A DNA stretch of 64,000 nt from Chaetomium olivaceum (lineage: Eukaryota > Ascomycota > Sordariomycetes > Sordariales > Chaetomiaceae), in contig JAYWVB010000009.1 in NCBI GenBank assembly GCA_039881045.1, forward strand, positions 496,001 to 560,000. The letters run 5' to 3'. The position numbers and the translations under genes are program-made. Shown one piece after another: positions 43,107-54,076 of the stretch. Numbering within the stretch: the first letter of the stretch is position 1; each line of letters starts with the position of its first letter. Below the pieces are notes generated by a model. That model was not told the origin of the DNA, searched no databases, and was given only the letters and a program-made list of their open reading frames with translations.

Positions 43107-45268
43107 CTACCGCTGCCTCAACTCCTTCTCATGCCCAACCCAAAAATTCCTACACTCGCGATGCCCCCAAAACTCCACCCACCACTCCCCAAAACTGTCC
43201 TCCACCTCCCCATCCACCTTGGCCACCCGCTCATCCCTCTTCAGACCACACACCACACACGCCCGCGGCGCCGTCGGCACCCCTTTCGCCGTGCTCACCG
43301 CCAACCCCACCGCCACCTCCGGCACCCTCAACACCACCCCTCCTCCTCCTCCTCCTCCTCCTCCCGTGTCCATCCCCCCATTCGCATTCGCATTCCCATG
43401 ATGAGCCTGGCTATGAGCGGCCACAACCCCCGCCACAACCCCCCTCACGCGTCCCACCAGGCCCCTCCACACCTCCACCACCTCGGCGGCCTCGCGCTCG
43501 TCATGCGCCGCGCGCGCCTTGTCCACCCCGGCCAGCTTCATCCCGCGCTGGCCCTTGCCCCCCCCCGCGGGGGCCATGGAAACCGACATGGCCTGCGCGA
43601 GGAAGCGGTCGCGATGCCAGCGCATCTTGCGGCCCGTGATGATCCGGGACGCGACGCGGGCGAGGGCGAGGTATCCTTTTAGAAAGGTGAGGGTGGTCGG
43701 GGAGGTGAGGATGAGGGTGTGCGCGGGCGATGAGGGGGGCAGGGTGGAGAGGGGTTGGAGGAGGGTTTGGGTGGGGAGGGTGAGGAGGCCGGGGAAGAGG
43801 GAGAGCAGGATGGAAGGGGGCGGGATGTTGGTTGGTGGAGGGCCGCCGGTGCTGGTGGTGGTGGTGGTGGTTGAGGGGGGTTCGGGGAGGAGGTCTGGAA
43901 GGGGGAGCGGGGGCTGGGGGATGGTGGCTGTTGTGGCGGCGGCGGCGGTGGTGGTTGAGGGTTTGGTCGTGGTTGTTGACTTGGCTGTGGTTTTGGTTGC
44001 GGCTGTTGGCTTGGATTTGGCTTTGGTTGTGGTCGTGGCCTTGGTTGTGGCTGTATCAGGGTGGGTTGGTCGTCTGGTCCGCCCCAGTCTTGCCATTCCC
44101 ACTCTGGGGCTACAGCTACCTCTGTGGGTGGTTTCGGTGCCGGTTTAGTCTTGGACGCCGGCTTCGGCTTCGGCTTTGCAGCGATGGGTTGGGAATCCGG
44201 GAGGTTTTCGAACTCTTCCCAGTTGTTCCCAAAATCATCATCCTCAAGAGCGGACCACGCGGCCGTGGTGGATGGCGACGCGGTGCTCGGCTCTTGTACT
44301 GTCTTTGCCAGGGTCGGCGGCTTCACTTGGAGTTGCTTCACCAGCTCCGGCTTCCGATGCTGGAAGGAGCCGTAAGGGGATTTTGGCGCTTCAGGATAGG
44401 TTGGTTTATTTGTTTGCAGAGCCGTATTTGCGAGAGTCAACCCCGGAGGCTGTTTCTTGGCTGGTAGTGCTGTTGCCGGCACTGGGTCCGAGTCTAGCGA
44501 TAAGAGATCAAGAGCGGATGTTGGTGGTGCCGTCTGCGGCGGTATCGCGGTGACGGGCGTCCCCGTCTCAAAGTCGCCAAAATCATCGTCCTCCTCGTTG
44601 CCGTGTTCTGCCTCAAAATCGGCATCAAAGAGGACGTTGGGGTCGGGGTTGCGCACTTGTTTCTGGGGCTGTTGTGTCTTGCCGCTGCTCTCCCACGATA
44701 CCTGTTGCTCAAATGGGTCCGGCGCGGATGAATCCAGATTTAGATCCACAAGTTTGTTGGACAGGATATCGAGGGTCGACATCCTCGCGACTTGGGCCCG
44801 GGGCGGGTTGGAGGCCGTGGTTGGCCCAAGAGGCGGAGGAGGGGGGTTGGCCGGGGCGACCTCAAAATCTCCCCAGCCATCATCGTCCTCCTCGGCCTGT
44901 ACTGGCTCTTGGAATACTGGAAATGTTGTCGCTTGATTCTGGAAGCCCCCTGGGCCTCCTAGACTACCGATATCACCCCACGCATTGTTTATTTGTGGTG
45001 GCGGGCTGACGGGTGAAGTAAGCCATGACTCGGGTTGGCCTGTCGTTGTCTGCTGAAATGGCGGCCACTGTGAAGTGTTCTGTTGTATGTTTTGGGACGG
45101 CAAAGTAGATGCCGTCGAACTTATAAAGGAAAAAGGATCACTTGCAACCGGGGCGGCGGCAGTTGAAGGGTTGGGCAGGCCCTTGCTCTGTGTTTGGGTT
45201 TGCCGAGTTTGTTGGGTGTCTGCCGTCTCCGGGGCATCCCCAAACAGGGCAAACAGGTCAGCCGACAT
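43107..45268 (-). CDS. GDF-motif vesicle-trafficking adaptor (aftiphilin-like C-terminus), one frame break
   Basis: The protein of about 720 residues starts MSADLFALFGDAPE. Its first half is disordered and has acidic-phenylalanine motifs: WGDI, DDDGWGDFEVA, EDDDFGDFETG and EDDDFGNNWEEFE. Motifs of this DGxF/GDF type bind the ear domains of gamma-adaptin and GGA proteins. A Pro/Gln tract follows. The conserved C-terminal part begins near LLSLFPGLLTLPTQTLLQPL and includes SPAHTLILTSPTTL, ASRIITGRKMRWHRDRFLAQ, GMKLAGVDK, CVVCGLKRDERV and DSFGEWWVEFWGHRECRNFW. Family naming (aftiphilin/Laa2-like clathrin accessory) is inferred from this layout. The two halves are in different frames, with the switch inside the Pro/Gln/Thr tract (43900-44000); one missing base is enough. 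It is divergent from the TBC gene. Confidence 0.75.
43325..43350 (-). repeat. CCT microsatellite encoding a Gly run
   Basis: Eight or nine CCT triplets on the plus strand give a nine-residue Gly run in the GDF-motif protein, just before VVLRVPEVAVG. It sits in a linker between two conserved blocks. Confidence 0.8.
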
Positions 45269-47329
45269 TATGAGTTTGTTATGAATCTTTCGGCTGGCGC
45301 ACTCCACAACAGGCAGGGCATGAAAACATGACGACCAAGTGTTGACGATGTTGACGTGAAAGTTGTCGGAGGGTTGGAACGCTATTCCGGAACAGGCAGG
45401 GTTGAGGTTGGGCCTGTCAGGGGGCACAGGAGGCTTCGCTCGGTGGGCTCGGTGGGGCAGTCGTCATAACACTTACAGGTGACGGTCCCATACTGTTTTT
45501 GTTAGTGCACATAATGCCGTCAAATACCTATCAAACAGAATAACGAAACCTTGGGGAAAAGAGAAGAGTAAAGAGATTAATCCAGGTGAAGAAAGAATGT
45601 TATTTTTTAATTTCTATTATCTCTCGTACTCACTAGGTAAGAGATACGGACAAATTGGCTAGGACGGCAGGTTGATACGGCATGCGCTATGACAAAGCTG
45701 GGAACTGAACTTCAACACCTCCGTCAAGGAGACATCAAGGCAAAGTGCAGATGAGGATACTTGGGACTAAACTAGTGGTGATTTGGGGCTCAATTTATAG
45801 CTAGTTTTTTCTCATACACTAGATCTCAATAATGCCAAAACAAGAGGAACGCTCTTGGGAACCCCATTCCCAAGATCAAGAGTGCCTATAATCATGCTCA
45901 TACCATTCCCGTTTGTTGACAGCATTGAGTGTTTTGGAACCGCCTTAAGACGAGATGCGCCTCCGCAGTAAGAAAAAAACCTGCTTGTAATTCAACTTGC
46001 TACCGAGACTATCTCTTCCACTGAGACCGGAGACAGCAAGCAACCGCCCCAACCGGCACAATCGAGTTCGAGGGCTGAGTGTAAGTCGAATAGCTTCCCG
46101 CTTTGCGCCAAGGTTAACACCTTGAAACCAAACGTTGGAAAGCTCCAAAAATCCGCTTTGTTGCCGCCGTCAAGAGGCCGGTGATCTCTCATAATTTCGT
46201 GGGATCGTTTGGGACCACCGCTCCTGTCCTTGCGTCGGTAAGTGGCCGATGCAGTGTTTGCGTGTTCCTAATGCAGGTCTCGGCGTTTCTCGCTCGGTGT
46301 TCAAGGGATGATATTCGTTCGACAAGCGGCCCGTTTTGGGAGATGATTTGTTGATACTAGGTCCGTATTAGATTTCTTTGCTTCTGCTGGCGGATTGCCT
46401 CCAGCCGCTGGTGTATTACCTCTAGCTGTTGTCCGACTTGGGCTGGGCCAGTGTTTGCTATTCTCGGCAACCCGTTGTGGAGATCTATGAGGGCCGAAGG
46501 GACAGGACTAAAGATGGAATAAAAGTTGTAAGTCACCAGTCAGGTATATGGTAATTGCTGTTGGTGAAATTAGGAGGCTGTGTACGAAGGTTTTGTTCAT
46601 GTCTAAGGTAGAAAATGGAACCATAGAGATGGAGACCTCGAGGTCTGGAGTGATTCGAAGTTGCCTGCTGCTTCCCATGCATTGCCTGACACGGATGGAG
46701 AGAGAGGAAGCTCCTTCTCTAACAGCGGTAGGAACGGGTGTGCTGCCGCGGAACTGCCTGCCGAGTTCGAACTACCGCCAAGACACCTTCCATTACCTGG
46801 TATTTGCGTAATTCGTGGTTGTTGCCGGTTCCATGATACCAATATGTAATCTAGGTACTCTACACAATCGTGAACCTCTCTCTCAGTTGGAGGTTGTAAG
46901 AATGCCGAATGATCGGGTGGGCAGGGCTGCTGCTGCAGCCAAACAAGGGGCTAGGGCAGGGGCTGGCCACCCCGGCTCAAGGGCAACCGATTGGGTGGGG
47001 GGTCATTGTTAAAGCCCCACCTTTCGGCAACTCTCCCACTGCAACCCACTGACGATAGGTGCCCACGCAGGCGGGTTGTGAGAGTGTCATCGGTTTGGGC
47101 TGAACTGGGGCCGATTCGACAATTCAATCCCCGGATTCAGAAAGAAAACAACCCCGTCAATGCGCATTGCCTAGTTTAGAGATCACCCACCACAGACGAT
47201 CCGAGGTCTTTAATCAGATGATATCCAGATAGGATCCGCTCTAACTAACTAACTAACTAACTCGGAACTAACGTTATACCTTCGTACGAAAACTGTGCTT
47301 GGAATGAATGTGCACATCACCATCGCACT
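45269..47329. promoter_or_regulatory. Divergent region between GDF-motif gene and TBC gene
   Basis: The 2.06 kb region contains two promoters. An AT-richer block spans about 45480-45960. A CTAA tetranucleotide array lies at 47241-47262, inside the likely leader of the TBC gene. No gene is supported; frames at 45945-46192 and 46548-46849 have no motif. Confidence 0.5.
47241..47262 (+). repeat. CTAA tetranucleotide microsatellite
   Basis: Five perfect CTAA units lie 68-90 bp upstream of the TBC gene start. CTAAC is also the fungal intron branch-point core, so the array may offer several branch points if a leader intron exists. Confidence 0.8.
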
Positions 47330-49972
47330 ATGAGATCCCTGACCGACACAAAGTGAGCCAACACTAACCCCTCCTCTCAACACACCACCATACCACCGCC
47401 CGAATAACCAGATAATAGCTAACACTCCATGTCCCAGATCACGATGGGCGGAAACCTTTAGGGCGGGGTCTGGAATAGCCGATCTGCAACGGGCCGTCAA
47501 GTTCAACGGCCCCAACAGCCCATGCGCCGCCGGGTTACGCTCTGTGTGTTGGAAGGCCTTTTTGCTATGGAGGCATGCCCCCTCGGAGCAGTGGCCCGAG
47601 CTAGCCCGCGAGGCTCGTGCATCCTACAGCGCCCTGTGTGACCAGCACTTGAGGTTCATCAGGCATCCCGAGCAGCTCGCCGCCCTCACCATCGACCCCC
47701 TTGCCGACGACCCCGACTCCCCATGGGCCACCGTGCGCAAAGACGAGACCATACGGGCCGAGATCCTACAGGATGTCTCCAGGCTCCCCGATGAGCCCTT
47801 CTACCATGAGGCCCCCGTCCAGACCATGATTCTGGATATTCTATTCATGTACTGCAAGCTCAACCCCGGCGTTGGCGGCTATCGCCAGGGTATGCATGAG
47901 CTGCTAGCCCCTATTGTATGGGTTGTGGCCCAGGACACCGTCGACCGTGCGACTACCCTCGCAACCGACAATCCAGCCGAAGCCCTCATGGCCGAGATGC
48001 TAAACCCGGCCTTTGTCGAGCACGATGCGTTCGCCCTCTTCTCCAAGGTCATGGAGAGTGCCAGCACATTTTACGAGGTCGGAAGCGGCACCGAGCTGGA
48101 AGCACAACAAAAAAACACCATTGTTGAGAGAAGCAAGTACATACACGAAGTTGCTCTGATGAAGATTGACGAGGAGCTCGCCGTTCATCTGCGTAATATT
48201 GAAGTGCTGCCCCAAATATTCCTCATGTGAGTGCTCGCTCGCCTTTGACGCTTTTAACATTCGTAGGCTGACCCAAGTAGTCGGTGGATCCGGCTTCTGT
48301 TTGGTAGGGAGTTCGAGTTTGCCGAACTATTGACTCTTTGGGACACGATATTCGCCTATGATCCTACCCTAGAGCTAATGGACCTCATATGTGTCGCTAT
48401 GCTCCTTAGAATCCGATGGACTTGTAAGGGTCCCCTGCCACCCTCGAAACCCGCAGAAAGACTAATGAAGACCTGTAGTACTCGAGGCAGACTATTCGGT
48501 GGCACTGCAATCAATGCTGAAATACCCGGCCCCTCCACCTCCCCATGGCCCCCATACTTTTGTCGACGACGCCATGTACTTGAGGGACCACTTTGACGCC
48601 GCCGGCGGTGTCACGCTAATCTTCAAGTACACTGGTAAGAGCCCCCAACACGTCCGTCACCACACCAACGCCGTCACGAATTCCAACGCCGTCGTTCCAA
48701 AAGTTCAACAGCTTGCGGCAACGGACACTAGGCGCGAGGGCGCCGCTGTCGACTTCGGCGAGGATCCTGCAGCAACCAGGCGGTGTCGAGGCATTATTGC
48801 AGGGCGCCGCCAAAAACATGATCGAGCGAGGAGAGAAGCTCGGTATCAACCAGGCCGTGCGTGACGCCATGGGCGAGTTTCGCCGCAATGTCCAAGGGTT
48901 CCAGGAAACTCGGGGCACCACGAACGGAGGCCGCACTCTGTTCGGTGAAACTGGGCCACCGACTCCGGACCCTTCACTGACAATCACTCTCATGGAAAGG
49001 CGGAACAGCCGGCTAGCCGCCATGCTAGACGAGTCAGTCTCAAGCCTGAAACAGTTGGCGGCTTCGGGCTTGGAAGGCGAAAAAGAGAAGCATCTCGAGG
49101 TGGTCGAGATTGCCGCAGCCAAGGTCCAGTTCGTCAAAGCCTGCCTGGAAGATCCCACGCTCGCCCTCCCCGAAGAGGAACTCCCTCCTATCAACACGCT
49201 CTCCATATCGAGCCCTACCGAGATCCGCGCCCCAACAGTCGCCCTCGACACCACCCCCGTAGTCATGACCTCATCCGCCGTGGACGAAACAAGAACCGCA
49301 CTATCAACACCAGAATCCGCAAAAGCCTCGATAGCTTCTCCTACAAGACAAACACAACCCATGCCACCCGCGGCAGCAAACCAACCCGACGCGATGGACA
49401 CCGACGACCACGACGAGGCAGACACCCTGCCACCACTCAAATCCGAAATCACCACCCACTCCCCGCCATCGCGACCCCGATCCCTCTCCTCCTCCCCCAC
49501 AAAAGTACTCCTCCCCGACAGCCCCCCTCCTCCACCCAGCACCAACACCACCACTATTCAACCCTCCCAGCCCCAACCCCAACCTCAACCCCAACGCCCA
49601 GCCGGGCCCATCCCCACCCGCTCCACCCTCGCCCAGTCCTCCTTCGCCTGGATGCTCGAGCCCGACACCGCCATCTCCTCCCTGACCCGCCCCCACTCGG
49701 CATCCTCCTCGTCGGTCAGACCACCTAGTAGTGGAAGCGGAGGTGGTGGAGGAGTATGGGGTGGTGGTGGTGGTGGTATAGCAGGCGGTGGTGGTATGGG
49801 AGGAGGGGGTTACAGCACCCCGCAGCAGCATCAGAGGAAGCGGACGAACCCGAGCAGGGAGAGGAATGCGTTTCTGTTTGGGGAGGTCACGGCGGATGTG
49901 CTGGGGCCGGGGGAGGGCGGGTTGTCGGCCGATCAGATCTTTGGGTTGCAGCCTTTGAGGAAGGGGGTTTGA
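47330..49972 (+). CDS. TBC-domain Rab GTPase-activating protein, TBC1D5-like, one frame break
   Basis: TBC proteins accelerate GTP hydrolysis by Rab/Ypt GTPases; TBC1D5 acts with retromer on Rab7-type GTPases. Exons are 47330-47352, 47438-48226, 48281-48423 and 48479-49972, giving 815 residues after one base is removed. The opening MRSLTDTKSRWAETF and FNGPNSPCAAGLRSVCWKAFL match TBC1D5. The Arg finger is in ILQDVSRL (I-x-x-D-x-x-R) and the Gln finger in GYRQGMHELLAPI. EADYSVALQSMLKYPAPPPPHGPHTFVDDA also matches TBC1D5. After KYTGKSP the protein continues in the next frame as NTSVTTPTPSRIPTP; the switch is at C5 48642-48646. The C-terminus is Pro/Gln/Gly-rich and ends in LSADQIFGLQPLRKG. An intron from 48627 to 48706 would also restore frame, but it would remove protein-like sequence. 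Confidence 0.87.
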
Positions 49973-52239
49973 TGGAGTGGAGTGTAGTGTAGTGTGGTGT
50001 GGTGTGGTTGGCTTTCGGGTTTTGGGCTGCTGGGGGCTTGGGGGTCTTGGGGTAAAAAGGGTGTGTGTGTGTTGTGTTGTGGTTGTTGTTGATGTAGTCA
50101 TGGAGAGCGGCGCTTCTGGTGAACCGCATGCGTGGGGTACTAACGGGCAGTTGGGGGGATAATAGGGGATGAGGTCAGCTAGTGAACTACACATTGCTGG
50201 ATGTTGTTGGAAGTTTTGGGCCGGACATCCCTTGTGGTTTGCTTACGCAGGCCGTCGTTGGATAGAAGCCCGGGAAGGATTGTCTGGCCAAGGGATTACC
50301 ACGTCGTCTCGTCCTGTGGTTGTGGGATGATGTTGTGTGACCGAGGTCGGTGTTTATGATGCGATGGATGAAAGGCTGTCATGACTTTATGGAAAACGAG
50401 ATATGTCATGTCACGTATGTACACGGCGGGTTAGTGCGAAGAGGCGACTCGATGATATTGAGTTTGATGATAGACAGCAATTGCATTTACACAGTATCTC
50501 GCCGATTCCAACCGGTTATTTTGCGAGTTTGACTAGCTTGTCCCTCGCCGTCGACCACATCGGTGCCAAACTGATCATACTTGCTTGCAACGTGCTGATC
50601 GATGTTATGTACCGGCGATGGTTCCCCCGTTTTCTTCTTCGATACAATCCATCCCTTCAGAACCAGCCGTCATCCAACCCGCCCAAAACAAAACGCACGG
50701 TTCCCTCTCTCCCTCTCCGTCGGTTCCACAGAGACAGTCTCAGCACGTAGCGAGAAACGAGAAACCAACCGAAACGAAAACCCCATGTCTCACCGCTATC
50801 CGAGACCTGGCGGAGATCATCCGAGCCACGGCGCCCAAGATGCGCAAAGATGTCCCAGAAACCAGCCTGTCGGGTCCGGAGAAGCGGGAAACATGTGTGA
50901 CATATCCTGAAGAAGCGAGAAACAGAAGGGAGTGGCGCACGGTTGTGTATCATGTGATGGGATGTTTGGCGGAAGCGAGGTGGGAGAGGTTGTTTCAGAA
51001 CTGAAACTTGATCTGGACCCATCTATACCCGGACATCAGACAATGTTGTTTTTGTGATGGCCTGTGATTGAGCTGGTCACGATAACACAGCGTGCTGTGG
51101 CGTGCAACACATCACTCATTCTCGGACTGCACACGCACTGCTTCTGAATATCCGTAAACGGTAACCCCTTCTCCTTGTCTTGTCCGGGGGCCCAGAATCA
51201 GGACGCCGAGGGCTGTAAGTCCGCTCTCCCTAACCACACAACTCGCCCAAAACACACAAAAGAAGCGAAGTCACACGGCCGTACAACGCCGATTGCCCTA
51301 CCCCAGAGGCCGTGAAGCGCAACACAAACCCGCCCGGAAACCCGGGAGTAAGCACTTTCCGTAGACCGGCCGTCTGGGGCTGCGTGTGACACGTCTGGAT
51401 TCTGGACCCGAGGAGCGCTTGTGGGTATCGTGCATATATAGGTTGGCATATATGTATTATTGTTCGTGGAACCACCGCAATAGTCACAAACAAGCGAGGG
51501 CATGCTATTTAAAGCCCTTGCTATGACAACGCAGAGATTGTGAAGCGCGGTACAGCGTGGTGCGAGGGCTCGGGGTACTCTACCCCATCGCTGTGTAAGA
51601 CAAATAAAGAGGAGTATGATTGCTATGCCACCTCACCTGGTAAGCCTGAGAGTAAAGCAGTCCCAGTAACTGCCGTGTTCAGGTTAACCGTCACCGAGAG
51701 ACCCAGACATGCATCCAGTCCGGGTCCATCACACAGCAGCCAGCTCGGCGACACCACATCCCACAACCTCGACACCCAAACCACGTAGGCTGTCGATGCT
51801 TATTTCAATGTGCAACCTCAGACCAATCCAGACACCAGAAATACTTCCCCTTCCAGACCCAAGAAACGGTGGTTCTCGGTCCAGAGCTCCCCTCCCCGTG
51901 TTACACAAAGAGTTTCGACCCAAGCGACGACGACACACCCCAGGACCGTCAACACATCTATGTACATACAGACGTCGTATCTACCTGTCAATCCCGTTGT
52001 AAACATCCAGCCATCGGAATGCTACACTCCAACAAACGGCGCGGCGGTTAGGGTTAAGGGGGGGATACAACCAGAATGGCGATCTGCGTCGAGCATCACC
52101 ACAACGCCGCCCAGCCGCCCCCAAAGGAACAACCTACTATGTATGTACATGTATCAACCCCTTTTTAGGGCGCGCGTCTTCCTTCCCATTCTACGTTGTA
52201 CAAAACCCAAACCCCTGAGGCTTGCAGAGAGTGTCTCTT

Positions 52240-52290
52240 CGTATAGTCATCAATCATCAATCATCAGCCATCAGTCATCCGTCATCCGCA
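52240..52290. repeat. TCATCAA/TCATCAG heptamer array
   Basis: About seven imperfect units (CATCAATCATCAATCATCAG, then CCATCAG, TCATCCG, TCATCCG) run in tandem. The array is non-coding and lies in the gene-free region. Confidence 0.7.
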
Positions 52291-53596
52291 AACTCCCTCA
52301 AGTTCCCCCCCAGTCCCCGCCGCAGCCGCAACCCTAGGCCAGGCGCAGTCAGCTCGCTCGAGCTCCCTATTCATCGACAACAGACCCCGACCGACCGGAT
52401 CAAACAAAAAAGACTGAGATCAACGCGTTTTTCCGATCTCGGCAGCCGGGGTCAGTAACCGCAGCCGGTCCTATGTATGTACGGCCCCGACGTGGTGCTC
52501 GCCAAACAAGCAGAGCCGGGGGGGGGGTTTCCTTCTGTACACAGTGGACTGCGGTCCATCCTACGTATATCATTGCATGATATTGATAACTTATGGACGT
52601 TCGAGCTTTCGAGTCCCCCCCCCCCCCCGCTCGCCGCCTCGCGGCAAATACGGACAATGATACGCAAGCGTCGCACCCAGAGCTGCCAGGGTCTTTTGTT
52701 TAGTATTTGACAGCCCGCTTGCCGGCCCTGTAGTGATCCCAGCCGGCTATCGATAGAGCTCTCTATATTGCCCGTCCTACCACAAGCCGCCGTTGATATA
52801 GCTCGGGCCCAGGAGACAAGGGGTAGGGGAGGGACGCAAGACAGGAGAACCGGCGCAGTGGAACCGCGTGTTTTGACAGCCGGACCGAGCGCAGGTCGCA
52901 GGTCGCAGCACCATCCATCCATGAATCCATGATCCATCCCATCATCCCAAGCACGCACGGCCGGCCGGCAGTAGCAACTCCGCATGGCAAGAAGCGAGAC
53001 AAGACGGGGTCGGCGTTCGTTTGTTTTCCTTTTCCTGATCTCGTCCCGAACGGTTAGGTAAGCCCCTCTTACCTCCCTCGCCAATCCCCAATCCGGAGAG
53101 GCCACGACAGAAAACCAGGAGGGCTTGTGGATTGGGGGGGACGGGGCGGATGACGGACCCGAACCATGGTTTCGAGGGAGGGTCCCGTCCGCGCGCGCCG
53201 GAACCGTGCGCGGCGCGCGGGTGGAAACAACACCCACCACCACCACCACCAAAACGGACAAGATGCCGTGGTGGCCTATGAAGAAGCAGCTCAGCCTGCC
53301 CAGGTCTTTCTTTGCTTTGCTTCGAGGACCGGGGACTGGATTGAACCGAACTGGGGGCCGAGTCCCCAAGCCACTTCCTTCCTTCCCTCTCTCTCCCGGA
53401 GGAAGACAGAGATAACAAACCGGAGCAGCGGATTGTTACGGTGAGGTGAGTGAGCGACACATCACCAGAGCGCGCGCCTCACTTCGACGTCCTCCCCCCC
53501 GGCCGGGGATGCTCGGAGGGATCCGCCTGTCGCTCTCTCACCCGCAAAAGGAGCAAGTAGCAGCGGGAGCAGTTTGAACCGAACAAACACGGCAGC

Positions 53597-53664
53597 CATT
53601 GGCCAGTCGGCGACAGGGCAGTCGGCCCCCATCCCAGTCCACACCCAAAAGAGAACCAGCCAAT
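53597..53664. promoter_or_regulatory. Paired CCAAT boxes in a pyrimidine-rich context
   Basis: CCATTGGCCAGTCGG at about 53597 contains an inverted CCAAT, and GCCAATCACC lies near 53657. They are followed by a C/T-rich stretch to about 53700. This arrangement resembles a fungal core promoter reading rightwards. No coding sequence follows for 8 kb, so any transcript would start with a long leader or be non-coding. This is an inference. Confidence 0.35.
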
Positions 53665-54035
53665 CACCTCTTTTCTCTCCCCCCTGCCCTGCCAGTTGCT
53701 GCCGCGGATCTCGCGATTTACCCTTCCCTGGCCCCCCCTGTCAGTCACTTCTGGGGGATGTGATAGGGTGATAGGGCGAGCCGGGGGGTTCGTGGTGTGA
53801 TTGACTAGGCCGTAACGGGGGATTTTCCTCTTGGGAAAACCTCACGAAAGACGGACGGGCTTGCGAATCTCCTTCCTGAATTCGACCTTTTTGGAACTTG
53901 CTTGCAAGTGCATGGCAACCACGCATGGCATGGCACGGCACAGCGCAGCACGGCACAGGCACAGGCACAGGTGCTGCTGCGAGCTGCGAGGGACCTCGCG
54001 TCTGCAACCCGCATCGCGTCCCGGCCATGCATTGA

Positions 54036-54076
54036 CTGCTCCTGCTCCTGCTCCTGCTGCTGCTGCTGCTGCTTCC
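54036..54076. repeat. CTCCTG/CTG microsatellite
   Basis: Three CTCCTG hexamers pass into about six CTG triplets. The opposite strand would encode Gln-rich sequence, but no conserved gene surrounds it. Confidence 0.75.

Noticed and set aside
45480..45960. RIP-decayed transposon
   Set aside because: The AT shift is moderate, with no terminal repeats, target duplications or transposase remnants visible by eye.
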